Origin: Bordetella parapertussis
Lineage (GTDB): Bacteria; Acidobacteriota; Terriglobia; Bryobacterales; Bryobacteraceae
DNA length: 64,000 nucleotides
NCBI GenBank assembly: GCA_943328975.2
Contig: CALQCC020000002.1
Coordinates: 160,794-224,793, forward strand
Direction of reading: 5' to 3'
In this document: positions 18,307 to 26,677 of the stretch, piece by piece
Layout: the number at the start of each line of letters is the position of its first letter
How positions within the stretch are numbered: the stretch's first letter is position 1
Notes under the pieces: model-generated
What the model was told of the DNA's origin: nothing
What the model saw: the letters and a program-made list of their open reading frames with translations, nothing else
Database searches by the model: none
Program-made: the position numbers and the translations under genes

Positions 18307-19032
18307 TCATCCAAACGACGAAGCTGGTCCAATTCGTCCACTATGAGCTGTCCCGGTATCCCTCAGCGCCGCACCGTCCCAGCCTTCGGTGGGAACCGGC
18401 TCAAGCACGCGAAGGCAAACATCCTGATTCGCCCCGAAGAGCCACGTCTTCCGCGGAAGGGCTGTAGCAGTTCCGTCAACGACCAGAGGGAGTATCGCTA
18501 CGCGCTCACGGATCGCCAACTGAAAGGCACCTGGATTGAATTGTTGCACCTTGCCATCGACCGATCGTCCGCCTTCCGGAAAGAAGACCACCGAGCAGCC
18601 CTGTCGCAGGCACTTGGCGCAGCGCAACAATGCCCTCGCGCTTTGCCTTGGGACGGATCGTTCCACGGGTATGTCTCCTGCCATACGGAGCATCCAGCCC
18701 AATAACGGAAGTCGAAACAGCTCGGCCTTGGCCAGCCATTTTGCATCCAACTCCAGGTGGGCGATTAGCGGGATGTCGGCCAAGGACTGATGGTTGCTAA
18801 CGATGACGTAAACTTGATCGCGGACAATGTGCTCCAAGCCGGAAATATAGATTCGCCAGGGGTTCAGTTTCGCAAGCAGACGGCCAAGATGGCGGAACCA
18901 GCGCCCGGTTTTCAGCCGGTTCGGCTCTCGGTCGAAAATCCAAATAACGCCGAGCAGGGGCACCCAAAGAACGATAAGAGCCGCACTAGCGGTCCAAATC
19001 CAAACGGATCGGAAGATGCGGAGCATATACAT
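18307..19032 (-). CDS. plsC: 1-acylglycerol-3-phosphate acyltransferase (C-terminus probably frameshifted)
   Basis: 241 residues. An N-terminal membrane anchor is followed by the PlsC acyltransferase motifs: NHQSLADIP (NHx4D, catalytic His/Asp), FPEGGRSVDGKV (substrate-binding Glu-Gly block) and ILPLVVDGTATALP. It should transfer an acyl chain to lysophosphatidate at the inner membrane. The last residues (GTAHSGRIGPASSFG) do not look like the family. Removing one base near 18351 restores QLIVDELDQLRRLDDQ and a stop at 18300, a typical amphipathic PlsC end. The core is intact, so the enzyme may still be active. Confidence 0.85.
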   Translation of the reverse strand: MYMLRIFRSVWIWTASAALIVLWVPLLGVIWIFDREPNRLKTGRWFRHLGRLLAKLNPWRIYISGLEHIVRDQVYVIVSNHQSLADIPLIAHLELDAKWLAKAELFRLPLLGWMLRMAGDIPVERSVPRQSARALLRCAKCLRQGCSVVFFPEGGRSVDGKVQQFNPGAFQLAIRERVAILPLVVDGTATALPRKTWLFGANQDVCLRVLEPVPTEGWDGAALRDTGTAHSGRIGPASSFG

Positions 19033-19191
19033 TTATGCGGCATTGCCCTCAACGCACGCCCCTCGCAGAATACCAGTTGAGCTGGGGTAAGCCACACTCT
19101 GTCAGGTTGACCAAGGCGTCGAGGAACGAATTTGTGAGAAGTATTTGCGGGTCGGGACCACTCTATAGACGGGTTCCAAGTGGACTCGCTT

Positions 19192-20130
19192 ATGGCCTAC
19201 TTCAAACATGACACCGCCCTAGTGGAGTCCTCCCACATCGGCGAAGGCACCCGGGTGTGGGCCTATGCGCACGTGCTGGAAGGCGCGGAGATCGGCGAAG
19301 ACTGCAACATTTGCGACCACACGTTCATCGAGAACGACGTGGTGCTGGGAGATCGGGTCACGGTTAAGTGCGGGGTCCAGTTGTGGGATGGGCTGCGGGT
19401 GGAAGACGACGTCTTCATCGGGCCGAACGCTACGTTCACAAACGACAGGTGGCCGAGGAGTAAGCAGCACTTGGCGAAGTACCCTCGGACGGTGATCAAG
19501 CGGGGGGCGTCGATCGGGGCGAATGCGACGATCCTGCCGGGGCTCACTATTGGCGATAACGCGATGGTGGGCGCGGGGGCTGTGGTGACGCACCATGTTC
19601 CTCCGCACGCGAAGGTGGTCGGGAGTCCGGCGCGTATTGTCGGGTACGTTGATGTTGTTCCAGAGGCTCCCGGGCCCGAGCTGGTGAAGCCCGGGGACAC
19701 GCCGACTCCGCTGGGCGAGGCGACGATTCATCATCTGCCGAAAGTGGTCGATTTGCGCGGCAGTCTGATCTTCGGCGAAGCCTCACGGCATGTGCCGTTC
19801 GAGGTGAAGCGCTACTTCCTGGTGTTCGACGTTCAGAGCGAACATATCCGGGGCGAACATGCGCATCGGCGGCTGCATCAGTTCCTGGTGTGCGTGGCGG
19901 GTCGGTGCAATGTGGTCACGGACGATGGCGTTACGCGGCACGAAGTGGTGCTGGATGCGGCGTCGAAGGGCGTTCACATTCCTCCTATGGTGTGGGCGAC
20001 GCAGTACAAGTTTTCGCGCGATGCGGTGCTGCTGGTGTTGGCGTCGGAGTATTACGACGCCTCGGAATACATCCGTGATTACTACGAATATTTATCGCTG
20101 CGCCAACAGGCGCTCAAGGTGGCCGTATGA
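19192..20130 (+). CDS. Bifunctional sugar N-acetyltransferase / 3,4-ketoisomerase (FdtC-FdtA fusion, WxcM type)
   Basis: 312 residues from the ATG at 19192, which has GGA upstream; an in-frame GTG at 19180 is the alternative. Residues 1-160 are a left-handed beta-helix acyltransferase with hexapeptide repeats (ESSHIGEGTRVWAYAHVLEG, IGANATILPGLTIGDNAMVG). Residues about 185-305 are a cupin of the FdtA/WxcM type (GEHAHRRLHQFLVCVAG, VHIPPMVWATQYKF). Together they would make the 3-keto intermediate and acetylate the 3-amino group of a dTDP-6-deoxyhexose. It overlaps the aminotransferase gene (ATGA), which supplies the intervening step. Confidence 0.87.
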   Translation: MAYFKHDTALVESSHIGEGTRVWAYAHVLEGAEIGEDCNICDHTFIENDVVLGDRVTVKCGVQLWDGLRVEDDVFIGPNATFTNDRWPRSKQHLAKYPRTVIKRGASIGANATILPGLTIGDNAMVGAGAVVTHHVPPHAKVVGSPARIVGYVDVVPEAPGPELVKPGDTPTPLGEATIHHLPKVVDLRGSLIFGEASRHVPFEVKRYFLVFDVQSEHIRGEHAHRRLHQFLVCVAGRCNVVTDDGVTRHEVVLDAASKGVHIPPMVWATQYKFSRDAVLLVLASEYYDASEYIRDYYEYLSLRQQALKVAV

Positions 20131-21263
20131 TTTTAGCGAACGATTTCCAGCGGCAGTGGGCGGATATCGGTGAAGACGTGGTCGGCGCGGTGGAGCGCGT
20201 GGGCCAGAGCGGTTGGTACGTGTTGGGCAATGAGATCCAGCAGTTCGAGGCCCAGCTGGCCGGATACTGGGGCGTCAAGCACGCCACCGGGGTCGCGAAC
20301 GGCATGGACGCCATCGAGATCGGGCTGCGCATGTTGGGCTGCGGTCCGGGCGATCGGGTGTTGACAACCCCTCTGTCGGCCTTTGCGACCACACTGGCGA
20401 TCGTGAAGCTGCGCGCGGTGCCGGTGTTCATCGATACCGATGAACACGGGTTGATCGATCTCGCTCGTTGCTACGACCTGCTGCGCGAACGGCGCGACAT
20501 CGCTTATATGGTGCCGGTGCATCTTTACGGTCATGCGCTGGACCGGGGTGGTCTCGAATGGCTGCGGGATGAGTTTGGATTGAAGATCGTGGAAGACTGC
20601 GCGCAGTCGGCGGGAGCGCGATGGGGCGGCACGGCCACGGGCACGGTGGGGCAGATCGCGGCTACTAGTTTCTATCCGACGAAGAATTTGGGCGCGATGG
20701 GAGATGGCGGGGCGATCCTGACGAACGATCCGGCGCTGGATGCGCAGGCCCGGGTGCTGCGATTTTACGGAGAGACTTCGCGCTACCGGCACGAACAGAT
20801 TGGCTACAACAGTCGGCTGGATGAGGTGCAAGCGGCGTTGCTTCGCGATGCGTGTTTGCCGCGTATGCACCAGTGGGTGGGGCGGCGCCGGGCGATTGCG
20901 GCGGCTTACAATGCGGGCATTCGGAATCGGGAAGTCGGCTTGCCGGGCCAGCCGGAGGGTTCGGATTCCAGTTGGCACTTGTTCCCGTTGCATGTGGCTC
21001 CGGCGCGCCGGGCGGAATTGGTCGAGCACTTGAAAGCGCGCGGGGTTGCGACGGGTATTCACTATCCCACGGCGATTCCGGATCAACCGGCGATGGGCAA
21101 GGTCGCGTTCGAGATGGCCGATGCGTGTGCGCTGGCTCGGCAAATTTGCGCGTCGGAGATTAGTCTGCCGATTCATCCTTACTTAACGGACGAAGAAGTC
21201 GGGCGCGTGATTGATGCGGTGAACGCGTTTGCTCGGGAGACGGTGGCGCGGACGGCGGCTTAG
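20127..21263 (+). CDS. DegT/DnrJ/EryC1 sugar aminotransferase (FdtB-like)
   Basis: 378 residues, usual length. A PLP fold type I enzyme with the Lys motif SFYPTKNLGAMGDGG (Lys binds PLP), VEDCAQSAGARWGG (Asp near the pyridine nitrogen), and RYHEQIGYNSRLDEVQAALL-type substrate loop residues (here RYRHEQIGYNSRLDEVQAA). With the upstream fusion it would convert a dTDP-3-keto-6-deoxyhexose to the 3-amino sugar. rmlA/rmlB and glycosyltransferases are not in the window. Confidence 0.9.
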   Translation: MILANDFQRQWADIGEDVVGAVERVGQSGWYVLGNEIQQFEAQLAGYWGVKHATGVANGMDAIEIGLRMLGCGPGDRVLTTPLSAFATTLAIVKLRAVPVFIDTDEHGLIDLARCYDLLRERRDIAYMVPVHLYGHALDRGGLEWLRDEFGLKIVEDCAQSAGARWGGTATGTVGQIAATSFYPTKNLGAMGDGGAILTNDPALDAQARVLRFYGETSRYRHEQIGYNSRLDEVQAALLRDACLPRMHQWVGRRRAIAAAYNAGIRNREVGLPGQPEGSDSSWHLFPLHVAPARRAELVEHLKARGVATGIHYPTAIPDQPAMGKVAFEMADACALARQICASEISLPIHPYLTDEEVGRVIDAVNAFARETVARTAA

Positions 21264-21272
21264 TGGTTCAGG

Positions 21273-21956
21273 CTATCTCCGGCGCTGGTAACTCTTGAGT
21301 TGTTCCAGTTGGCCGCGAGCGACGTTGTTGGCGGGGTCGAGTTCGACAGCTTTCTCGAGCGCGGTGATGGCGCTGGCGTCGTCCACTTTACGGGTGTGGG
21401 CGAAGGCGAGGGCCTGGTAGCTGGCCGATGAAGTGGGATAGAACTCGATGTTGAGCTTGGCGAAGGTGATGGCGTCATCGGGACGGACGTTGGCGACGCG
21501 CTGGGAGAGGGTGAGCAACGTCTGCTCGCTGAAATCGTAGGCCGCTTTGCCGTAGAAGCGCGTGCGCAGGTCGCGATATTGGGCGACGGCGGCGGGGGCT
21601 CCTTGCTTGGTGGCGGTTTCCCACATGATGTCGCCGAGCTGGCGCGGGATGGGCACACCGTGGTGGCAGGTGATGCAGTCGACCTTGGTTGCTGCTCCGG
21701 CGGCTTTCGAGGTGGCGTTCTCGACGCGAGCGTTCAGCTCCTTGGTCATCGCGATCATTTGCTTGGCGACGCTGATTTTGCTGGGTCCAGTGGGTGCTTC
21801 GGCGGCTCCGCGCGGGGCGTGGCAATACTCGCAGGTGACGCCGAGTCCTTCGGCGAGGGTCTGCATGTTCGGGAGCGGCTCACGTTGCGGAGCCTGTGCG
21901 GCGAGGAACGAGGCCCCGGCGGCGCAAATCAGAATGGTGTTGAGAACTAGCTTCAC
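21273..21956 (-). CDS. Exported dihaem-type cytochrome c with TPR end
   Basis: 227 residues with a signal peptide. Two CxxCH haem sites are visible: CEYCH (residues 42-46) and CITCH (94-98). The region between resembles the photosynthetic-reaction-centre cytochrome c subunit fold often found in Acidobacteria (NMQTLAEGLGVTCEYCHAPRG). The C-terminal 90 residues form TPR-like helices (SSASYQALAFAHTRKVDDA, ITALEKAVELDPANNVARGQ). It may pass electrons in the periplasm. A link to the PQQ dehydrogenases in the window is possible but not shown. Confidence 0.82.
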   Translation of the reverse strand: MKLVLNTILICAAGASFLAAQAPQREPLPNMQTLAEGLGVTCEYCHAPRGAAEAPTGPSKISVAKQMIAMTKELNARVENATSKAAGAATKVDCITCHHGVPIPRQLGDIMWETATKQGAPAAVAQYRDLRTRFYGKAAYDFSEQTLLTLSQRVANVRPDDAITFAKLNIEFYPTSSASYQALAFAHTRKVDDASAITALEKAVELDPANNVARGQLEQLKSYQRRR

Positions 21957-22031
21957 GAATCCCCCCTTGTCCAGAGAAGTATATCGAAATACCGATTGAA
22001 CTGGTGCAAGGACCTGGGGACGGAAGTCGAT

Positions 22032-22313
22032 TTAGCGGTTCATGCGCTTGCGGAGCTTGAGACCGCTCGCAATTCTGTAGATCCCTATCAATAGTCCCCA
22101 CCGGCCTCCGTTGCGTGCTTCCCATCCGGCTAGGCGAAAGAGCAAGCTCACCCCTACCACGATTCCGATCAACTCAAGGCCGGATCGGATGAGTGCGGAT
22201 GATTTGCGGCCGAGGGAGAGGTTGTCCTGGACGGGGTTGAAGATATGGCCGCAGTCGCACCTTGCGGACGAAGGCACGCATACTGTTGCGCAAACTGGAC
22301 ACTCCCGCGGCAT
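22032..22313 (-). CDS. Small zinc-ribbon membrane protein
   Basis: 93 residues. The N-terminus has two Cys pairs, CPVC and CDCG within MPRECPVCATVCVPSSARC, a likely zinc ribbon, followed by one or two membrane segments (SGLELIGIVVGVSLLFRLAG and GRWGLLIGIYRIASGL) and a basic tail (KLRKRMNR). Family not recognised. It is 3 bases from the end of the SGNH gene upstream on the same strand, so the two are probably co-transcribed. Confidence 0.6.
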   Translation of the reverse strand: MPRECPVCATVCVPSSARCDCGHIFNPVQDNLSLGRKSSALIRSGLELIGIVVGVSLLFRLAGWEARNGGRWGLLIGIYRIASGLKLRKRMNR

Positions 22314-22316
22314 TGC

Positions 22317-23060
22317 CTACTTCATCGCCTGCTCGATGGCGGCATTGGCGACCGGGGCCATCAGCGCGTAGCCTTTTTCGTTGGGATGCAGGCCGTCGAT
22401 GGAGAAGCCATCTTTGAACATTCCCTTGTCGTCGACGGTGGCGGCGTAGTAATCGGCGAAGAAGGATCCGGATTTGGCGGCGTAGTCCTTGATCCAGGCG
22501 TTCAGTTTAAGGATGTCGGCGGGCGGGCGGCTGCGGCTCTGGGCGCGGTTGGGGACGTAGTCGCTGATGGGCGTGACCGAACACAGGATCACTTTGATGC
22601 CGTGGAGTTTGGCTAGCTCGGTGATGGCTTGGAAATTCTCCTCGATCATTTCGAGCGTGCTGGGGCCGGTGTTCCGAGCGATGTCGTTGGTCCCGGCGAG
22701 CACGATCATGGCGGCGGGCTTCAGGTTGATGACGTCCTGGAACATGCGCGCCAGCATTTGCGGCGTGGTCTGGCCGCTGATGCCGCGGTTGACGTAGGGC
22801 TTGCCCGGGAACTGGTCGGAGAGCTTCCAGCCGTCGGTGATGGAGTCGCCCATGAAGACGACTCGGCCTGGGGGGACGGGTTGCGCGCGGAGGGCGAGGT
22901 TGTCGGGGTGATAGCGGCTTAAGAAGTTCCAGTCGAGGAGTTGGTTCGCCAGGTTCTGGGCGGCGCTCGCGAGGCAGCAGGCGCCGCGAGGGGGGCTGAA
23001 GTCGTCGGCGAGTTGGCCGTAGGCCGCGGTCACGAGCGTGAGAGCAAGGAAGGTTCGCAG
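22317..23060 (-). CDS. Exported SGNH/GDSL hydrolase, non-AUG start
   Basis: About 247 residues. All SGNH blocks are present: FMGDSITDGW (Ser nucleophile), GISGQTT (Gly), LAGTNDIARN (Asn) and DGLHPNEKGY (Asp/His). The N-terminus RTFLALTLVTAAYG is a signal peptide, but no ATG, GTG or TTG precedes it in frame near the start. The nearest candidates are CTG at 23060 and ATA just before; an ATG sits close by in another frame. Likely a lipase/esterase or carbohydrate deacetylase in the periplasm. The start is the uncertain part. Confidence 0.82.
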   Translation of the reverse strand: MRTFLALTLVTAAYGQLADDFSPPRGACCLASAAQNLANQLLDWNFLSRYHPDNLALRAQPVPPGRVVFMGDSITDGWKLSDQFPGKPYVNRGISGQTTPQMLARMFQDVINLKPAAMIVLAGTNDIARNTGPSTLEMIEENFQAITELAKLHGIKVILCSVTPISDYVPNRAQSRSRPPADILKLNAWIKDYAAKSGSFFADYYAATVDDKGMFKDGFSIDGLHPNEKGYALMAPVANAAIEQAMK

Positions 23061-23121
23061 TATGCCGTCATTATACTGTGGGGGTGGAGTTTGTTCCGCC
23101 CCATGGGATATTGAGGTGCCT

Positions 23122-23430
23122 ATGTTGATGACAAAACGCAAGCCCGTGAGTGTCGGCGAGATATTGGCCGAGGAATTTGTGGTGTCCATAGGACTGACGC
23201 AGAGCGCGTTGGCCGAGGCGATGGGTGTCCAGCGCAAGCATGTCAACGAACTTTGCAATGAGCGCAGAGCGGTGACAGCATCAACCGCGCTGATCCTTGC
23301 TCGGGTCTTTGGTAATACTCCGGACTATTGGCTGAATGTGCAGCGGCGGAGCGATTTGTGGAAGGTGATGAATGCGCCGAAGGAGCGCAGGCGGATAGAA
23401 CGGGCCAAGCCGTTGAATCGGGCTGCTTGA
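23122..23430 (+). CDS. higA: HigA-family antitoxin, solitary
   Basis: 102 residues from ATG 23122 (a second ATG is at 23128). Xre-type HTH of the HigA/VapI family: VSVGEILAEEFVVSIGLTQS, LAEAMGVQRKHVNELCNERR, then TPDYWLNVQRRSDLWKVM. In higBA loci the HigB RelE-type toxin precedes higA. Here the upstream DNA is the divergent SGNH gene and the downstream gene is convergent and not RelE-like. So it is an orphan antitoxin or a repurposed regulator. Confidence 0.88.
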   Translation: MLMTKRKPVSVGEILAEEFVVSIGLTQSALAEAMGVQRKHVNELCNERRAVTASTALILARVFGNTPDYWLNVQRRSDLWKVMNAPKERRRIERAKPLNRAA

Positions 23431-23441
23431 CGGCGACTCTT

Positions 23442-23870
23442 CTAAAAGTGGTTTGAGATTTTATCCAGATCGGTCTCTGGAGCGTAGGTCGTGATGACAA
23501 TTCGTGCATTGAGTTCAGAAACAGCTCTCACGGTTTCAGCTTCAACGACTACGTCGTAAGAGCGAGGATGAGCTCGGGCCTGAATCCCGATGCTAAAGTC
23601 CCGCACCTTGGCGGCATTCCACAGTCGGCGTTGTGACGGTGGGAGTTTGATGATCAAGCCACAGAACCCGCGAATAGTAGCGTCAGCTGTCTTGGTCATA
23701 CGGGCTAACTCAAGGTGGGCGGAGTAAGTTCGGTTGTCTCGACCTTCATACAGCACGAATACTCTCTTCCCAAGAGCGGCGACTAGGGGGGCCAGACTCG
23801 AGGCGGAGCGGACGTCGAGGTCGACGTTGAGAAAGTGCGTTCCTTCTAGCGCTTGAGGGGGCTTGCCCAT
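23442..23870 (-). CDS. Conserved-looking protein of unknown function
   Basis: 142 residues from ATG 23870. It is a soluble mixed alpha/beta protein with no signal peptide (start MGKPPQALEGTHFLNVDLDV; middle LVAALGKRVFVLYEGR; end ARIVITTYAPETD). I do not recognise a catalytic motif. It is downstream of, and on the same strand as, the cyclodeaminase-like gene, with a 41-base gap. It is convergent with higA, 11 bases apart. The bases around it are somewhat more AT-rich than its neighbours. It is too long and unlike RelE to be the missing HigB. Confidence 0.65.
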   Translation of the reverse strand: MGKPPQALEGTHFLNVDLDVRSASSLAPLVAALGKRVFVLYEGRDNRTYSAHLELARMTKTADATIRGFCGLIIKLPPSQRRLWNAAKVRDFSIGIQARAHPRSYDVVVEAETVRAVSELNARIVITTYAPETDLDKISNHF

Positions 23871-23911
23871 ACTTCGTGACCTTAGCACAGCAACGTTTGT
23901 GGTCGGGTGTT

Positions 23912-24346
23912 CTAGCTCCCGTTTGCAGAAACACAACTCTCGATGGCGGTGGCGGAGCCTTGTAGAATTGCGGTGGCGGAGGCGACGTCGGCGGCGATTA
24001 GTCCGGTTACCGATTCGGAGGCTGCTGCGCAGAGGATGAGTGCTTGCGCAACGGCGTGGGCAGCGCCTGCGGGAACGTCGTGCAGGGCTTGCTTTTCGCG
24101 GGTCTGGATGTAGGCGTGGACGGCGGCGACGTCGGCATCGGCGGCGGCGCGGAGCTCGTCGATCAATTGCAGCGCGGGGTCGAGCAGGTCGGGGCGCTTG
24201 CCGGTGATGCGCAGGACCTTGACTAGCAGACTGAGTCCGAGCGCTCCGGTGACACACGCGACCGCGACTCCTGCAGGCGCGGGTTGCGCGGCGGCGACCG
24301 AGGATTGGAAGTCGGCTAGGGGGGCCTGCCACAGAGAAGCGTCCAT
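23912..24346 (-). CDS. Cyclodeaminase/cyclohydrolase-like (FTCD C-terminal type) protein
   Basis: 144 residues from ATG 24346; the longer open frame upstream overlaps the divergent gene. It is all-helical and Ala-rich, with the pattern PAPAGVAVACVTGALGLSLLVKV corresponding to the PGGGSVAAL-type start of formiminotransferase-cyclodeaminase domains. It is shorter than usual (about 200) and the Gly-rich loop is altered to PAPAG, so enzyme activity is uncertain. The family acts on folate one-carbon units. Confidence 0.6.
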   Translation of the reverse strand: MDASLWQAPLADFQSSVAAAQPAPAGVAVACVTGALGLSLLVKVLRITGKRPDLLDPALQLIDELRAAADADVAAVHAYIQTREKQALHDVPAGAAHAVAQALILCAAASESVTGLIAADVASATAILQGSATAIESCVSANGS

Positions 24347-24373
24347 GCCATAGAATGTACCAGAGGCATTCGG

Positions 24374-25192
24374 ATGAATTTGCGAAGTGCGATTGCTCTG
24401 GCGATGTTGTCCGCGCCCGTATTTGCGCAGGTGGACCTCACTGGAGTGTGGGCATCGGTGCGGCACGAAGACGCTACCGAGCGTGGAGCGGGGCCGGATT
24501 TGGTGGATTTTTCAGGGCTCCCGATCAATGACTTTGCGCGGCAGTGGGCGTTGTCGTGGGATCCGGATCGCTTGGGGCTGCAGGAACATCAATGCCAGGT
24601 ACACACGGCGGCCTACATCCATAGGGGTCCGCTGCGGCTGCGCATTTGGGAAGAGCGTGATCCGCAGACTCAGAATATCGTAGCGGTGCACATGTATTCG
24701 AGCACTTACGAACAGAATCGTGTGATCTGGATGGACGGGAGGTCGCATCCGCCGGAGTATGCAGCGCACACGTGGATGGGTTTTTCGACGGGGCAGTGGG
24801 ATGGCAACGTTCTGACTATCTACACTACGCATGTGAAGCAAGGGTGGCACCGGCGAAACGGACTGCCTTCCAGTGACTTGATCACGCTGTCGGAGCACTT
24901 CATCCGGCACGGGGCAGGCTTTACGCACGTCAGCGTGGTTACCGATCCGGTGTATCTTTCCGAGCCGCTGGTCAAGAGCGAAGACTATACGGTGGACGAC
25001 AATCCCGCGGGCAATTGGCTGTGGCCGTGCGAATATGTGAATGAGTTGCCTGGACAGGCTCGCGACCGTGTGCAGAGTTTCCTGCCCGGGACGAATCCGT
25101 TCTTGAAAGAGTACGCAGACAAACACGGGCTGACGCAGCAGGATGTTCTGGGTGGGCCTGAGACGATGTATCCGGAGTATAAGCGCAAGTGA
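24374..25192 (+). CDS. Secreted protein, acidobacterial type, copy 1
   Basis: 272 residues with signal peptide MNLRSAIALAMLSAPVFAQ. The mature N-terminus has VDLTGVW. The centre holds HTWMGFSTGQWDGNVLTIYT, followed by LSEHFIRHG and a beta-rich end. The same ordered elements occur in the next gene (PTWMGHSVGKWEGDTLVIDT, VERFTRL), so the two are tandem paralogues that overlap by 4 bases (GTGA). Several Trp/His/Asp positions are shared. Function is unknown; the lipocalin-like size and beta content are compatible with ligand binding. Confidence 0.7.
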   Translation: MNLRSAIALAMLSAPVFAQVDLTGVWASVRHEDATERGAGPDLVDFSGLPINDFARQWALSWDPDRLGLQEHQCQVHTAAYIHRGPLRLRIWEERDPQTQNIVAVHMYSSTYEQNRVIWMDGRSHPPEYAAHTWMGFSTGQWDGNVLTIYTTHVKQGWHRRNGLPSSDLITLSEHFIRHGAGFTHVSVVTDPVYLSEPLVKSEDYTVDDNPAGNWLWPCEYVNELPGQARDRVQSFLPGTNPFLKEYADKHGLTQQDVLGGPETMYPEYKRK

Positions 25193-25953
25193 ACTTTACG
25201 AAACTAGTTGCAATCGGGATGGCGGGAGCGGTGATGGCGATGGCGCAGGCTCCCGCGGCACCGGCGAAGGCGAAGCCGGTGACCGAAGCTCCGTGGACGA
25301 AGAAGACGCTGTGGGGCGATCCGGATTTTAGCGGGGTGTGGCAGCAGCGGTTCACCGATAAGAACGGGCGTCCGGTGGTGGGCTTGGACCTCGCGGATTT
25401 CGTGGACATTCCGTATCAGCCGTGGTCGAAGGCGAAGTACGACTTCAATCAGACGGGCAAGGGACAGGCGGGGGATCCCGAGTCGGCGTGTTTGCCGGCG
25501 GGGGTGCCGCGTTCGACGGGGTTGCCGTATCCGCTGCGCTTCATGCAGTCGCCAGGGTTGATCGCGATCTTGCTGGAAGGCAACGTCCATTCGTATCGCT
25601 TGATCCTGATGGGCAAAGAACATCCCAAGGATGTGAACCCCACGTGGATGGGGCATTCGGTGGGCAAGTGGGAAGGCGACACGCTGGTGATTGACACGGT
25701 CGGGATGAACGATAAGACGTGGCTGGATCCGGGTGGGCATGTGCATTCCGATAAGATGCACATCGTGGAGCGGTTCACTCGCTTGACGGAGAATGGACTG
25801 CGCTACGAATTCACTATTGATGATCCGGAAGCGTATACGAAGCCTTGGGGCTGGAGTTATACCTTGCTGGGGCATCACGACTGGGAGATCATCGAGTACG
25901 TGTGCAATGAAAACAATAAAGACATTGAGCACATGATCGATGGCAACAAGTGA
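25189..25953 (+). CDS. Secreted protein, acidobacterial type, copy 2
   Basis: 254 residues from GTG 25189, overlapping the previous stop. Signal peptide MNFTKLVAIGMAGAVMAMAQ, then an Ala/Pro/Lys linker and PDFSGVWQQRF. The shared paralogue core includes PTWMGHSVGKWEGDTLVIDT and HIVERFTRLTENGLRYEFTI. The end IIEYVCNENNKDIEHM is conserved-looking. It overlaps the downstream methyltransferase by 14 bases, making a three-gene unit. Function unknown. Confidence 0.72.
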   Translation: MNFTKLVAIGMAGAVMAMAQAPAAPAKAKPVTEAPWTKKTLWGDPDFSGVWQQRFTDKNGRPVVGLDLADFVDIPYQPWSKAKYDFNQTGKGQAGDPESACLPAGVPRSTGLPYPLRFMQSPGLIAILLEGNVHSYRLILMGKEHPKDVNPTWMGHSVGKWEGDTLVIDTVGMNDKTWLDPGGHVHSDKMHIVERFTRLTENGLRYEFTIDDPEAYTKPWGWSYTLLGHHDWEIIEYVCNENNKDIEHMIDGNK

Positions 25954-26677
25954 AGGCTACGCCAGCGGCGATCTAGTCTACATTCACGACGATGGCTTTC
26001 ATAGCTATGCCATGGATGCAGCGCCGGCGCTGCTGACGATCCTGCGCGAACACGGCATTCACAAGGGGCTGGTAGTCGATCTGGGCAGCGGCACGGGACG
26101 CTGGGTGCAGGAGCTTACCAAGGCCGGCTACGAATGCCAGGGCATCGATCAATCGCTGGCGATGGTGGAGCATGCGAAGGCGGTGGCTCCGAAAGTGCTC
26201 TTTCGCGTAGCGTCGATATTCGATACGCCGTTGCCGTCCTGTAATGCTGTGACGTCGATGGGCGAATGCCTCAACTATCGATTCGGCGGAGCGCGCAGTA
26301 GCAAGACGGCGTTGCTTGGTCTGTTCCGGCGGGTGCATGAAGCTTTGCAGCCGGGGGGAGTGTTTGTGTTCGACATCGCTACGCCTGCTCGTGCGCCGAA
26401 AGGCAAGCCGGTTGTGCAGCGGCGCGATGGGCATGACTGGGCAATTGTTTCAGTGACCAGCAAGATCCCCGGAGGGCTGCGGCGTAGTATGGTGTTCTTC
26501 CGCCGCTACGGCGAGATGTACCACCGAGGTACAGAGACCCACGATCTGAGTCTGTATCCTGTAGCGGACATCCTCACGATGCTGCGGCGGTGCGGATTCA
26601 AAGCTCGGAGGCTGCCGGCGAAGGGGTACTTTCAGGAAGTTCCCGGCATGGCGTGGTTTTTGGCGGAAAAACGTTAG
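25940..26677 (+). CDS. Class I SAM-dependent methyltransferase
   Basis: 245 residues. The SAM-binding motif I VVDLGSGTGRWVQEL (about residues 42-56) is followed by the acidic end of strand 2 (CQGIDQSLAMVEHAK), and VTSMGECLNYRFGG occupies the motif IV region. It resembles small-molecule methyltransferases of the UbiE/BioC class. The substrate is not evident. Translationally coupled to the secreted-protein pair, which does not obviously need a cytosolic methyltransferase. Ends within the convergent SDR gene. Confidence 0.85.
   Translation: MATSEGYASGDLVYIHDDGFHSYAMDAAPALLTILREHGIHKGLVVDLGSGTGRWVQELTKAGYECQGIDQSLAMVEHAKAVAPKVLFRVASIFDTPLPSCNAVTSMGECLNYRFGGARSSKTALLGLFRRVHEALQPGGVFVFDIATPARAPKGKPVVQRRDGHDWAIVSVTSKIPGGLRRSMVFFRRYGEMYHRGTETHDLSLYPVADILTMLRRCGFKARRLPAKGYFQEVPGMAWFLAEKR

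Noticed and set aside
20133..21176. 347-codon minus-strand frame
   Set aside because: Antisense shadow of the aminotransferase; Arg/Gln/His-rich and without domain features.
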